In this document: piece after piece, positions 22,548 to 35,019 of the stretch | Layout of the letters: the number at the start of each line of letters is the position of its first letter | Numbering within the stretch: position 1 is the first letter of the stretch | Source: Venturia oleaginea | Lineage: Eukaryota; Ascomycota; Dothideomycetes; Venturiales; Venturiaceae | NCBI GenBank assembly: GCA_013176395.1 | Contig: JABMLP010000032.1 | Coordinates: 186,001-250,000, forward strand | Length of the DNA: 64,000 bases | Direction: 5' to 3' | Program-made: the position numbers and the translations under genes | The notes under the pieces: model-generated | Told to the model about the DNA's origin: nothing | The model's database searches: none | What the model saw: only the letters and a program-made list of their open reading frames with translations

Positions 22548-24360
22548 GTGGGGGTGTGGTCTCCTTGGAGCCCTAAGGGGTTTGAATAGTTGTTTTGCTA
22601 GAGTTTTGATTTACTTCTCCTTCTTGTTCCTATGGAATTATCTCGCTTCTGTGCTACTCTTTTAACTAGGCCCATTTTTTGCCTCGTCATACATTAGTCT
22701 GGTTGAATGATTAGGCCGGTTATGAATCTCCTTACCAGTAGTTAGATACTATCCCTTAGCCCTATCACACTTTCTTCTTCCCAAACCGGGATCCCAAACT
22801 TGCTTTTGCGTATGTCGTAATTTCCCAACTTCGAAGAAAAGTTAACCACTCCTATAACTCAATACTTTAGGTTATTAACTTATAGATTATCTTCTACAAA
22901 GTCTAATATTATATTCCAAACCGAATCCCACAACGCAATCCCAGTTGGTAAAATAAAGAGACAAAGACATCCCAAGAACAATAACAACATCAAGAGTAGC
23001 CGTACCTAAATAAACCCTACTCCCCACACCCCCATCTTTTCCAAAAATAAACTGTATAAACGTAAGAAGGTCTTATCCCAACTGGGCGTCTCTACAAGGC
23101 TGAATTGATTACAAAACAGACTACCCGGTCTATTTCCCATACACCCCCTCCGCTCCGCTCCTCGTATGTAAGATACCATGTTTCACAATGAATCCCGTTA
23201 CAAGGACCTAGTAAACCCCTCCCTTCCGCGAGGTAACACCTATTCCTATTCCTATTCTTCGACACATTGATATCCGGTCGTACGACGTGGTGCAACATGA
23301 GAGACCTGGTACGTTGTACAGAGGGCGTGGGTATCGGGTACGCTTGTTATTGCTGCTCTGGGCTGGTGGAGGAGGGGGTGGGCTACCTCCTATTCGGAGG
23401 ATATAAATATGGTATAGTGAGGAGAAGTTTAAAGGATTTTTCTTTGGGCGCAGGTAGTAACTTTTATACACGTAGTAGGAGAAAGCGAGATGGCGCGTGT
23501 GGAGAGGTGAAAGGGATGAGTTGTGATTATTCGATTGGTGATTTTTGTATTAGTGATTCGGTGGGAGGTTGAAAAGAGGTGATGGATCTTGTTACGTGTG
23601 TGTTTTCGTTCTTGTTGTTGCGTCTGCTATATAGTACTAAGTAAGGGAACAGATGATGTCATATGATTGTATTGCATATTGACCAGCGTTTATACTATTC
23701 TCTTGTGGTAGTATGGCAGGCAGATGGGAAGATAGATATATTCGGAGATGGACCCGGGGATAATTCAACAAGGCGTTTTGATCTCGGGACAGGTCCGAGA
23801 TACCGTACCTGTACCTGCATTTTACCAACTTGGTGCCCTTCACCTTGATCGGCATGTTACAGATACTGTCCTGCAAATAGAAACACACCGGTTATTTCGT
23901 GGATTGTGTTTCAAAACATTGCGCAGTTCATACCGACTGCCGGAATTTGCCTTGCCCCGATGTTAGACACATTTGAGGCCAGAGCTTGCGGAAGCGACGT
24001 AGATGCGGGTGATGGCGGTTGAGGCGGTTGGAAGGTGTCAGGCTAACACCGGCCCATTCCGTCTGCTTGCCGCGTTTCGTGCATTGGCGAATCGAGGCTT
24101 GTGTAGGAGGTAGTTGTACTTCAACGAGTCAGGCAAATTCGATGTGTAATGCAGGAGCGTGATTCGTACGATTGCCATCATGTACCGCTTTGCGCAAGGC
24201 CGGCGCAAGGCCGGCACAAGACCAAGGAGAGACCCGTATCTTGCTCCTCACCCAACACCTCAAACCAGGTCCACGGCTGACAGATAGCACATCTGCCAGT
24301 GGATGCGTGTGGAATGAATGGACGTCTGCATATGGAAGAAGCTCCGTTGCAATCCTTTCC
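22548..24360. other. intergenic, no gene recognised
   Basis: It is G/T-rich near 22550 and A/T-rich after 22850. No frame has recognisable domains. Short hexamer repeats (CCTATT) lie near 23228-23250. Confidence 0.5.
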
Positions 24361-24450
24361 GCGTATGGCCTTTCCGAATGCGAGATTCCCGCGCATGGCC
24401 TTTCCGAATGCGAGCGTCCCGCGCATGGCCTTTCCCAATGCGAGTGTCAT
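24361..24450. repeat. 30-bp tandem repeat, three copies
   Basis: The unit starts GCGCATGGCCTTTCCGAATG and is repeated with period 30 at 24361, 24391 and 24421. Copies differ at a few positions. The period is a multiple of three, so overlapping frames stay open on both strands, but no gene is supported. Confidence 0.85.
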
Positions 24451-25043
24451 CCTCCGCAGCAGAAGAATCCTTTGTCCGTTCGGCCAATCGGTGCAAGCGG
24501 CGTCATCTCCTCCACCCGTTGTGCCGCACCACGCCAAGCTTCAACCGACAAGGACGCATGCGGGCGCCTTCGAACGACTCTTCCACAACTGTTCTAGAAG
24601 GATGCCTTATCGCCGCTAGCTCGAGATGCAGAGATACGGGCTTCAACGAGAATTGAGGCCGCTCTGATTCGCCATCGACAGGTGCGCCTATCTACGGCCA
24701 ATGGCTGGCGCATTGAACTGCGGACGCCCCGAGAAATACGTCGGCACCATCACGTTCCGGGAATCACGCGAATGATCCAACCGTATTCGCTCTGCTTTGC
24801 TTTACCAGCATCACCTCCTGCGAATGGACTAGCTGGGGGTCCAAGCAACACCATGCGGCTAAGCATTGGTTGGTCTCACGCTAATTGGTCTTAATTCCTG
24901 GCCGATGGTTCTTATCTTCGCCCAAGCTCAAGGCCATATATCCTCGTAATTTATTTATATTCACCCTCTCGCCGGAACTGTTCAATACGTCCTGCGCGCC
25001 TTCCTTTCGTTCTCCGACACTCCTAGCGACTTCATCCTTCACC
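24451..25043. other. upstream region of the amino-acid permease gene
   Basis: No separate gene is seen. A pyrimidine-rich, TC-containing stretch at about 24960-25040 immediately before the ATG is typical of fungal 5' leaders. Confidence 0.4.
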
Positions 25044-27091
25044 ATGAGCGCCAGACGAGAGAGTCTCACTCTTGATGCCGAGAAGGCTGTGCCGGTATAT
25101 GAGCCAGCTAGCTTGGGCGACCATCTGCATGGCCGTCAATTCAGTGTCACCAGTGATGATGTTGGTCCATTCCTGAGCACGAAGAGAATCAATGCTAATG
25201 AGTGCAATAGGTGGCCATTGTCGAGGCCGATCAAGGCAAACTGCACCGAAATCTAAAGGGCAGACATATGCAGATGATTGCCATGTACGTTGTTTCCGCC
25301 GAGACCTGACAAGAAACACCAAGCCGGTCGATGAAGCTTGTTTGCAAAGTGCAATGCTAACATCAATCATAGTGGTGGTGCCATCGGAGCTGGTCTGTTT
25401 GTCAGTTCTGGAGGAGCCTTTCAAACTGGTGGTCCTGGCGCCGTTCTTATTGGCTTCATCATTATTGGTGTCATGATCTACCTTATGATGCAGGCTCTCG
25501 CTGAGCTTGCCGTCATGTACCCCATTAACGGAGGTCTGTAAACAGCTCTCACATCGTCTGATGGTCGTCCTAATAGTCTCCAAGCCTTCACCATGTACAT
25601 TTGCCGATTCATCGATCCATCTTGGGGGTTTGCTTGCGGTTGGCAATACGGTATTGGATGGCTCACTGTCCTGCCTTTTGAAATCTCCGCGGCTTGCAAC
25701 ATCATCCATTACTGGTCATCAACCCAGAACATCACCAACGTGGCATGGATCCTGCCATTGCTCTTCGCCCTCACTGTCATTCAGTTCTTTGGAGTCAAGG
25801 GATACGGAGAAGTCGAATTTGTGCTTTCCATCATCAAAATCACTGCCTGCGTTGGTTTCATGATTCTTGGTATCATCATAGATTGCGGTGGTGTTCCAAC
25901 TGATGATCGTGGATATATTGGAGCTCGCTACTGGTAACAACTCGCGATGGTAACATCAACTTTCGCAGCTAACAGTTGCCCAGGCACGCACCATGGTCTG
26001 GCTTTCTCAACGGTTTCCACGGTTTCTGCACAGTCTTTGTCACCGCCTCCTTTGCTTTTGGTGGAACAGAATTGACTGGCCTGGCAGCTGCTGAGGCTGA
26101 GGATCCACGTAAGGAGGTGCCCAAGGCTTCCAAGCAGGTCGTTTGGCGTATTTGCTTCTTCTACATCATCAACCTCTTCCTCATTGGATTGATCGTCCCG
26201 GCTGACTCTCCCCTCTACCATGGCGAGGGATCTACCAGTCGTCATTCTCCATTCGTTATCGCCATTCAACTCGCTGGCATTAAGGTTCTCCCATCCATCT
26301 TCAACGCTGTCATCCTGATTTCGGTCATGTCTGTCGCCAACTCTTGCACTTTCGCCTCCACCCGAACTTTCCAGGCTCTTGCACAACACGGTATGGGTCC
26401 CAAGATCTTTGCCTACATTGACAAGAAGGGTCGCCCGCTTGTTGTCACCCTGCTCCAGCTACTCTTCGGATGCCTGGCATTCATCAATTTGGCACCTGAT
26501 GGTGGAAACATTTTCAACTGGCTGTTGGCGTTGTCTGGTCTTTCCTCGTTCTTCATCTTCGGAAGTATCGCGATTGCGCATATCCGATTCCGTCTTGCAT
26601 GGTATGTGTTTTCCACCCCCCTTTCTTACAACGTAAACTAACTTTTGCGCAGGAAACACCAAGGTCACAGCGTTGATGAACTCCCGTTCAAGGCAGCGTT
26701 CGGCGTCTATGGGTCATATGTCTGCGCTGTCATGAACTTCCTCTGCCTGGCAGCTCAATTCTACGTTGCGCTTTACCCAGTCGGACCGCCCTCTGGCTAC
26801 CTCGACCCCACGACCTTCTTCCAGGCCTACCTTGCCGGCCCCTTCCTCATCGTTTTGTACCTCGGATGGAAAGCCTACTCCTGGTTTGCCCGTCCAGAGG
26901 AACGTCCACTCTACATTCCCATCAAGAACATCGATATCTATAGCGGCATGCGTGAGGGACAGATGAACTTGATTTCTGGCTCACATATTGATGCCGAGCA
27001 ACGGCGAGCTAGTATTGCTGAGTTGCAGGGTGTCAAGCCTAAAAAGACACCGATGCAGATTGGCAAGTCTATCGTACAGGCTATCTTTTGA
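25044..27091 (+). CDS. amino-acid permease, Gap1/INDA1-like (YAT/AAT family)
   Basis: Six exons (25044-25160, 25211-25284, 25373-25533, 25585-25933, 25984-26601, 26653-27091) join in frame to 585 residues, the normal length for fungal amino-acid/H+ symporters. The first helix carries MIAIGGAIGAGLFVSSGGAF. Further family blocks are LAELAVMYPINGAF, VDPSWGF-like FIDPSWGFACGWQY, FVTASFAFGGTELTGLAAAE with the following EDPRKEVPKA, and FASTRTFQALAQHG. The hydrophilic 55-residue N-tail and short C-tail face the cytoplasm in this family. Donor GTTGGT of intron 1 is weak, but it is the only one keeping the frame into VAIVEADQGKLHR. Substrate range cannot be told. The gene stands alone between two gene-poor stretches. 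Confidence 0.92.
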
Positions 27092-27267
27092 TTGAAGCGG
27101 CCTTGAGCGTGTTTGGGGCTTGGTATTCGAGCGGAGAGTAGAGGAGGGGAAGATATACCAGCAAGTTTTTATCCACGTTTTTTTGGATAGACGGCTTGTT
27201 AGCGAGATGATTTGAAGTCGAAAGACTGTTGTGTATACCACCTTGTAGGAAATCAATGTCCATGATT

Positions 27268-27273
27268 AATAAA
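27268..27273 (+). terminator. putative polyadenylation signal for the amino-acid permease
   Basis: AATAAA lies 177 nt downstream of the stop at 27091. Confidence 0.35.
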
Positions 27274-27602
27274 GATTTCGCCTTGGTTCTTGGGAATTGA
27301 CTAGACCTTGTAGTTTAGATAGATATGGTCGTAGTCATGATAAAGAAAGGAAGATGATTGGATTGGTTTCTGGGTCTACTAGGGATAGGATGGGATTATA
27401 AGACCTCTCAGAAGGGAGGACTTGAATGGATTGATTACGGTATGGTGGTGATTTTGTCTGAAGTTCTTCGTTTTGTAATGGAATTTGGTTGGCGTGTGAT
27501 AAGATGATTTAGGTAGTAAGTAGGAGAGAAGGGTGAGGGGGATACTGGGATAACGACGGTATCGATGGGACGAGAGTACCTGGAAGATGGGAGTTGAGCT
27601 TC

Positions 27603-27650
27603 GTCTTTAACTATGGAGGTCTTTAACTATGGAGGTCTTTAACTATGGAG
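27603..27650. repeat. 16-bp tandem repeat, three perfect copies
   Basis: The unit GTCTTTAACTATGGAG occurs three times without mismatch. Confidence 0.95.
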
Positions 27651-30580
27651 GTGAGAAGAAATAATCTCCTCTATCTTCTCGTTGACAGTTCGAGTATATT
27701 TTTCTGTATCGCGTTGATGAGCTGCTAAATGTCACTATGTAGAGGTGAGGGGTGAAGACAGTATAGTCTCCATTTATAAAAGTTTGTGTGCGACTAGCCC
27801 CTGGATTTTGGCGGGGTATTCTAGAATAGATCTACTGCAGACTGTTCTTCGTTCCGACTTGTCCCTCATCTCCAATCCAAACCTACGTCCAACTCCATCG
27901 GGAACCGATAGCAGCATTTCAGTCTTTATAGCTATATATACCTTCTCCGTCCGTCTTCTACCGCGCTATCAACCTCGCAATAATTTGTAGAGGTCTATCT
28001 TCGTCTCCATCCACGTCACCCCCGTACCTCACGCGACCTTTGGCATCTGCGAATGCGCTGCGTAAGACCTGGATAGTGAAGGTACGACAAGCGACGCCCT
28101 CGTAGGCTCTCAGTATTCATGGCCTCTGTACAAGATGGAGACCAAAGCCGCTTCGCAAATTAGGCATTGGATAGGAAATGACTGTGACAATTACCCTGGA
28201 TAATATCCTTGGAATGGGTTGGTGGAAGGGTTGATCTGGCGTCGAGAGACAGCTTGCTGTGGATTTGAATTTCACATGCAGCGACAAAGTTTACCAACTT
28301 CTGACAAGGACCCAGACGACATAACCATCCGGGAATCATCACCATCAGCGACTTCATCAAGTCAGACAAGAGCCAGACCAGCTTGAGATTTACAGGGCAA
28401 GCTACCGCTGACAAGTTCGTAGCCATACTCTCGAAATCTTGAAGATACCAGCCACCATCCACCATCCACCTTCGTCAGACACTGCTCACGCTCATCTTGA
28501 TCCCACTTTCGCATTTCCGATACACGTCTCTCGCTTGTAGACTCGATTTATACCTACATACCCAGCGGCGCCAGAGGGGCATATCGTATCCACGTTACTC
28601 ACCGGACCCACAAGCAGCGACATAGCACGATCGGACAGTTGCACCACCTTTGATTCGTGTGCAAAAGCGCCCAGAGGCGATATCAAGGCACGTTATTGCT
28701 GACACATTCCTTAGACTTTCCACGCGACCATTATGACCACTTTTCCGCGCTGTGACTTTTGAAGCGAAGACATGGCATGTCGGCTATGAACGCTCCATGC
28801 TGTCAAACACGGGCAGACTCCTCTCCACCGGCAGCGCTCGTCAGGCGGGGTGTCGGAGAAGGGTAAATTTACCATCTATGGACAAACATCACCAAAAATC
28901 CTGTGGCCAGGTATGGCTGCCCTCCATTGCAAATGCACATGCTGACTTCGCACCCAATCTCTCGCTCGCTGCGCTTCTTCGTCGCTCCTCCGTCCTACGA
29001 GGCCAATTCAAACGACCTCTACAAGCTCAGTCTTTCACAGCACCCCCAACAAATTCTTTCAACTTGGAAACAACACAATCGAGACTGGAGACAGATATGT
29101 TCGACTTCTAGCAAGTTGGTGGAAGGGCACCGGTCATCTTTCAAATTATCGTGCTCTTTGCTCACAAGACGCAGCTATGAGGACGATATCTTTAGAGAAG
29201 AGTGCATGTTTAGGTTGGGCATATTGAAGAGGTTGGCAGCATGAAGTAGGGTTCTATCTCTGGCAAGCAGAAATCTCGCTGTTCTTTCGCGCCCTGTGCA
29301 TGACAGTGACAGCCAATTCCTGCTTTAGGCCTTAATCGTAATCTTAAATCTGTCCCTCATTCACTCGTTCAGCGTGTATTCGACCAGATCTGAGGATGGG
29401 CTTGTAGCTGTTCCACTGTATGCTCGCCTCGCTCAATTCCTGCTCAATACCAAGCTGACCGAATTTGTGCAGGAACGAAATCTTGTTACAAACCTTTCAG
29501 ATTCTCACGTACTTAACGACCTTGATGCCTTTTAAGAGTCCTCCTTGAACCTTACAAGAGCCTCCACTCTCATTCGTATCCTCGGCTTGCACGCGTGAGT
29601 GAATACAAGTCATATAAGCCCATCTCAACATTCTCAGAAAGGATGATATGGCCACCTTGCGCGACGATGCCATAACATGACTTCGGAATTATCGACCCGG
29701 TATATCACACACCGCCAGCGATACCGAATGGGTGGGACGTGGACATTCGACACTCGGCATCTGAAGCTATGTCTTCCCCGCAACCCAGTCACGCTCGACG
29801 CGCATTTCTGATCCTTGCCTTGTCTTAGCCCATGGCTGTATCTTGCCGTCATGTGCGTTTGGTATGCGTTTGCTTGATCTTGTATTTATGCAGTTGTATT
29901 GTTGGCTGCTTGGAGGAAGGTCAAATTTTGGGTGATGAGAGGAAGGTACGGAGGTACGAGACTGCAAGAGGTGGGCGTCCCATTTTTTCATCGTTCGCGA
30001 TAGCGAGAGCGTTGGTTATCGAGGCGACGGAGAAGGCAAGTATACTAAGAAAAGTTCAATGCTGGGTAAGCCATATCGGGCCTTCTAATTGGTCGTAGAA
30101 AACCGTCGCATTTTGGTGGTCTGCTGGATAATAAACGTCTAGCAGCTAAATCTTCGAAAGGGTGTTTCTGCTGTGAAGCATGGAACGGACAAGGGAGATC
30201 CACTGACGTTTCTTATCCACCAGACCATAGTAGACCTCCAAGCCTACTGTATACGGCTTGGCTTTTATTTGGATTATCACTGTGTAGATGAATCTAAGTC
30301 TTCAAGGCGGATGATTCAACTTCACATCATTTACTCAACGGCACGACTCGAATCTCAGGTCTTCAGAACTTCCCCACATCGCCTGGCAACTGTCCTATTT
30401 TGGATCCATTCCCGTTGCAATTTCCATTGCACGTTACAACTGCCTGCCTTCTTTGTGGGGGTTGTAACCGATCCCGCAGATCAACCATCCATTTCTAGAA
30501 CATCATATCGAGTACACCTGAAGTCGTATACTCGCTATTCTTGCCCCATCCTTGCTCCCCGTCTGAGCGAGCCTCAAAAT

Positions 30581-30616
30581 AGTAACAGCTAAACTTTCTA
30601 TAGTTTAGCTATTACT
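30581..30616. repeat. inverted repeat, 15-bp arms, 6-nt loop
   Basis: AGTAACAGCTAAACT at 30581-30595 pairs with 30602-30616 with one mismatch. No coding frame adjoins it. Function unknown. Confidence 0.7.
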
Positions 30617-30980
30617 GTTTCGAGCGCTGCATTGACCATCTACAAGGATAGAGCAGTATCCGATTTTGGCCGTTCTCCACTGTACCGCGATCCAGAATAC
30701 GAAGAAACACTACGTTTTCCGGGCAAACTCCCTTTCCTTCAAGCATTGCAGATTTAATCGGAGAGCCTCGCTACCCTCATGAACGTGACGACTTTGGTAT
30801 AACTCATTGGCATCAAATTCGGAAATGGTGGCATTCTAAATTTCGCCCGCTGATCTCCTTGGCCGACCGGTACGGCTCGTGCCCTGTCACGCCTGTGCAA
30901 TGTCGGCTGATATTTATATGACTTGAAGTCCTCGATTCTAATCCGTCCGCCAGATCCAAAGTTCTTGTTCTTTCTTTGTC

Positions 30981-31849
30981 ATGGCTATCCTCTCATACAT
31001 TTTCGCCTCACTCCTAGCCACTGTTTCTGTTCAGGCTAGTGTTATTGAGAAGCGCGCAAATATTGGAACTGATGTGATTGTTGGTCTCCCTGAAGCAGTC
31101 CCACCTGGCACGGTAGGCACCGTCTACAAGACGTATCAGCCGCACCTGAAGTAGGTGATCAATGAAGCTGGTTCGATCCATCAATAACCACCCAAACAGG
31201 ATCGTCAACGGATGCGTACCATACCCAGCAGTCGACGCTTCGGGAAACACCAAGTCAGTATTCCAGAGATTTGTTCAGAATCCTCAATGATAACCCCCTT
31301 CCAGTGCCGGATTAAATCCTACGGGCTCGGCAAGCAGTGGATGTAGCAAAAGCACCGGTCAGGTTTACGCGAGAGGCGCAGCATCTGGCAATATATACGG
31401 TCTGATGTACACAACCCGATGAAGACCCTCGATAAACCCCAAGCGCTCACACCCTCAGGTTCTCCTGGTACATGCCCAAAGACTCCCCCTCAGACAGTCT
31501 AGGCCACCGTCACGAATGGGAAGGCGTCATCATCTGGCTCTCCAGCGCAACAGCAACGACTCCAGCCAACATCGTCGCCGTCTGCCCCTCGGCTCACGGA
31601 GGCTGGGAATGCTCCACCAAAGGCTTCACTTTGCGCGGCACCAGCCCTTTGATCGAGTACAAAAGTCAATGGCCGCTCAATCACGCCATGTTTCTGTCGA
31701 CGGCGGTGGGCGGGAAGCAGCCGCTTGTTGCGTGGGAGAGTATGTCTCCCATTGTGAGGAAGGCGCTTGAGAGTACTGATTTCGGATCGGCGACGGTGCC
31801 GTTTAAAGATAGTACGTTTTCGGCGAATTTGGCAAAGGCCAAGTTTTAG
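30981..31849 (+). CDS. necrosis- and ethylene-inducing-like protein (NLP, NPP1 domain)
   Basis: Four exons, with introns at 31151-31199, 31254-31304 and 31407-31458 (49-52 nt), give an intact frame of 238 residues, the usual length for the family. Residues 1 to about 19 form a signal peptide, followed by a Lys-Arg that may be a Kex2 site. The NPP1 domain holds the conserved Cys pair in the first third and the central heptapeptide at about residues 125-131. That reads GHRHEWE here, where the usual form is GHRHDWE, so the metal-binding acidic residue is Glu. Two further Cys lie in the C-terminal half. Family members are secreted. Many permeabilise dicot plant membranes by binding GIPC sphingolipids, while others have lost that activity. 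Whether this one is active cannot be told from sequence. Confidence 0.9.
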
Positions 31850-33114
31850 GTGCGGAGGTGGCTGGCTGGTTGATGGATTGATTGATTGATGGGGGTGGGG
31901 GAACCGGATATATTTAGCGGGTCGGCGGGGAGAACTGGGCCGATTGATCTCTTTTGCCATGGGGCTTTGATATTGCCATGTGTTTAATCGATGCTCCGGT
32001 GGCGCGGGCCCGGGTCCTTATCGATGCTATTTCTATCCAACACAACCAGCCCACTTCTAGAAATAGCTCGGCCTTGTTTGCATGGATAAACACTTTCCGG
32101 CGAAGCTGGTATAGAACCATCTATTCCTTTTCCTTTCAAGAACTAGATGGATATTGTATTGGATCCGCCGTACTCTCTATCTAGACCATCTTTTTTCTCC
32201 TCTTACTACCACGCTTCCTATTCCTTCTTGAGCTTTAATACAAGTTCCCACCTGTCAACTCCTTCCGGGGCAAGGAGACGGTGCGCAAAAATACTCGAAT
32301 CTACAGATAGATTCTCCCAGGTTTCGCCCGTTACTGACCGAGTTGCCTACGGGTATTTATTGGACACCTCAAAGGAACTCAATATCGATCCGCGCGCAAA
32401 ACCACGCTCGAATTCTAGATAGTAAGGTAGGGGAACATGTCGAAGATATAATAGAGGTATCAGAAATATCTCCCTTCTAACCTTCGGTACGATGATTTCT
32501 TCATTTATACCTTTGGTATTGATTTCGTTCGCTTGCTACTCTGACAAGTCCCGCTGAACAGATTTGTATTTATTCTTGAGATTTTGTTCCATTGTGGCGG
32601 AATTGATCAACGACGAAGATGCATGCAACTGAGGGCCTGGGAGATAGACCAGCTTCTGCGTGGTAGTATCTGTGGTGGTAGAATCGGTAACTAGATCGCC
32701 CTCGCAAGTACCTCCCCTTGAAGGACAAAGAAAGATCTCGACTACTCCCCTTGGGTCTTAATAACAGATAACGGCACAGTTTTCGAAGGGAATAGAAATG
32801 TTTGCCTCGCTTCCTTTTCATTATCGTGGTCCTAACTATGGACTGCTGCGGCGGTGGGGGAGATTGCGTGATGTGAATCGGTGAGCGTCTACTGTGTACA
32901 GTGGGCATCTGAATCCTCGCGGTCATTTGACGACTGGCTCGGCCGGTTTGATAGGGCAATAGCGGCCCATCGGACATGCTGGCAACCGACTGTCTTCTCG
33001 ATGGGATGGATGCCCGGGACAACAAAAGAGTCGACAACAAAGTCTTTAGATTGGGAGAAAATTCTATTCCCACCCTCACCATCGCCTTACCCTCGCCAAC
33101 ATCCAACGAATCCA
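31850..33114. other. intergenic, no gene recognised
   Basis: Just after the NLP stop there is a short TGAT repeat (about 31873-31889). The remainder has no supported frame. Confidence 0.5.
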
Positions 33115-33530
33115 TTATCCCAACTTTTCATCAACGTCATTTAGAGGCACAGTCAATGTACTACGAATATATATGAGTACGTTCTCCATGTTCAAAGGAG
33201 TGGAACATACGCAACAGCTGAATCCACCCGCATCAACATCTCTTTGATTACAGCTTGCCGTGCATGTCCTTATCGGCTTACCAGGGCAGTATTCCTGTGA
33301 CACCTTGTCAGCCTACAAGTTCCCATACCAAAGCAGTACTATCAGTTCCTAGAAAAGAAACGTACGACAGGTTTGTTGCCAAGTTTATAACAAGTCCCGC
33401 AGACAAGGTAGAGGTGTTGCCCTGGCTTTCCCTTCACTTTCACAGGAGATGGAACTTCTATAGGAACAACTGCAGACACTTGCTGTATGGCGTCAAGAAT
33501 AACAATGGAGTGATGAAGTGAGAGGAGCAT
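33115..33530 (-). CDS. candidate small secreted cysteine-rich protein
   Basis: Two exons, 33530-33366 and 33312-33115, joined by a 53-nt intron (GTACGT...GTAG) give 120 residues. The start ATG at 33530 opens a moderately hydrophobic leader (SIVILDAIQQVSAVV) compatible with a signal peptide. The rest has eight Cys: C-x2-C in exon 1, then in exon 2 C-x6-C-x3-C-x12-CC-x-C. An even Cys number, small size and leader are the usual marks of a secreted fungal effector-like protein. No known family is recognised. A further 3' intron is possible at a GTACTC near 33180. It lies 1.3 kb from the NLP gene, which may be coincidence. The alternative is a chance open frame. Confidence 0.45.
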
Positions 33531-34197
33531 GTTTGGAGGTGATGTTGCTTGGAGTTGATATCGAGTTGATAATTAGAACGGAAGGAATTAAAAAATATCA
33601 GTAAAGGCGAAGAATACTCTAGCCTCTATAAATAGCCTCGTTTCGGTATGACATCTACCGGGTCTTTTATATAGTAGTGCTGCCCACTTTCTCGGCCTGT
33701 ACTATAGTATGATAGCCGGGTACTACGGGGGTGGAGGGTTTACATTTTAATTGGTATCCTTGTCGTGGCTCTTGCATCGAATTTAATCTACCTACGAACT
33801 CTCCGGTGTAGTACTAGTACTTGCAAAAGTAGATGCAGGTATCATAGGATCAAGCCCTCTTCTGGTTGTGCGGAATTATTGTGTATTAACCCGGATACCA
33901 TAGCATGCAAACATCATACCGTCCAAGTCAACGAGGAAAAACTGTAAGTCGACTTGACTTGCTTCCCGAGAGGCAAAATTGATCAGCAAGATTTTTGAAA
34001 AAATCTTGCTGATCAAACACTTCGTTCAACTTCGGTTAAAGTCGTTTATAGTGACGTCGATCTGTCAATTACGCCCTCATACACTTCCCATGCTATGATA
34101 TAAAATCTCTAAATTTGATTACTATCTCATAAAAAACCGTATGGGAATCCTGCGAGACCTCATCCACGGCTATCCTAACTCTCAGAAAACCGCTCGT
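33531..34197. other. intergenic with a perfect palindrome
   Basis: No gene is seen. The stretch includes the 38-bp palindrome listed at 33979-34016. Confidence 0.5.
33979..34016. repeat. perfect inverted repeat, 18-bp arms, 2-nt spacer
   Basis: TTGATCAGCAAGATTTTT at 33979-33996 is followed by GA and its exact reverse complement at 33999-34016. It lies outside any gene. It could be a hairpin, a symmetrical protein-binding site or a transposon scar. Confidence 0.9.
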
Positions 34198-35019
34198 TCA
34201 CAGGTTGCAAATGTCCTCGAAAGCACAATGCGAAAGATCTCCTTGAAAAATTGTTTGAGAATCCGGGAGGATACTCTTTGAAAAGCATCCACCAATTACC
34301 TGCATAGGTTTCGGGGCGTGTACGAGTAAGTAAATGGGTTTCGCAGGATTTCTTTCGGCACGGACTTTGAGGTTGTCGATGGGCGACTCCCGGCAATCGT
34401 CGACGGATACAGTTGTCGAACACGGATTGGTTGTTGTATCTACCCTTGGGCTTTTACAGAGCGAATTTGTTTCGTTTACTGAAATGCGCCGGTACACCTT
34501 GTACTCCTGAGAAATGTTGCGAGGATTCGTGCATGAAATTAGCGCCGCAGATCGATCGTACAGCAGTGTTTTACCCATTCGAGAGCTATATGGTCAACCA
34601 AAGACAACTGAACGAGCGCGGGGCACCGTTCGACTCGATCAAGTTCGCAAAGACCGAGGCGTCGCGCTGTGGTTGATTTTAGAATTACGAATCAAGGGAT
34701 TTGCAGCTCGCGGTGTAAAGGTTTCAGCTGGCGCTGGGTGTTCGATCGGGTTGGCCGGGTGCGAAGAAGGGCTTGCCTTTAGTGGGACGGGTTTGCGAGA
34801 GGTTGTTCTGCGAGGACGTTAAAATCTTCTTTCGACGCCGAGGTTTTGACCTACCATTGGGTGCCTGAGCTTATGCATGTCTTGGTGAAACTTTGTGGCT
34901 TCGTCGGCCCATTCACGTTTGAATTCGACAATCTCTGGATGGTCGTGCGGGAAGTCCTTTGGTAAAGGCTCAAAGGCTGCCTTTCTTGCGACGTTGTTGC
35001 TTTCGAAGCAAGTCTTCAA
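34198..35019 (-). pseudogene. probable paralogous remnant of the zinc-finger-module gene
   Basis: The minus-strand frame 35019-34819 contains LPKDFPHDHPEIVEFKREW, which parallels LPPGHADLVKFEEEW at the N-terminus of the gene starting at 38401. It ends in an ATG-GTAGGT exon edge, just as a GTAAGT follows the equivalent helix there. Downstream frames (34578-34198 and between) are short and hit stops, and no C2H2-like module follows. It may be a decayed copy or a very divergent multi-exon gene. Confidence 0.4.

Larger units (their letters stand above)
27274..30980. other. long intergenic stretch, no gene recognised
   Basis: Frames are short and without motifs on either strand. It includes a tandem repeat at 27603-27650 and an inverted repeat at 30581-30616, listed separately. 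The last 150 bp upstream of 30981 would be the NLP promoter. Confidence 0.5.

Noticed and set aside
25032..25709. 225-residue open frame on the minus strand
   Set aside because: It is antisense to the amino-acid permease exons, is polar and featureless, and would cross well-supported introns.
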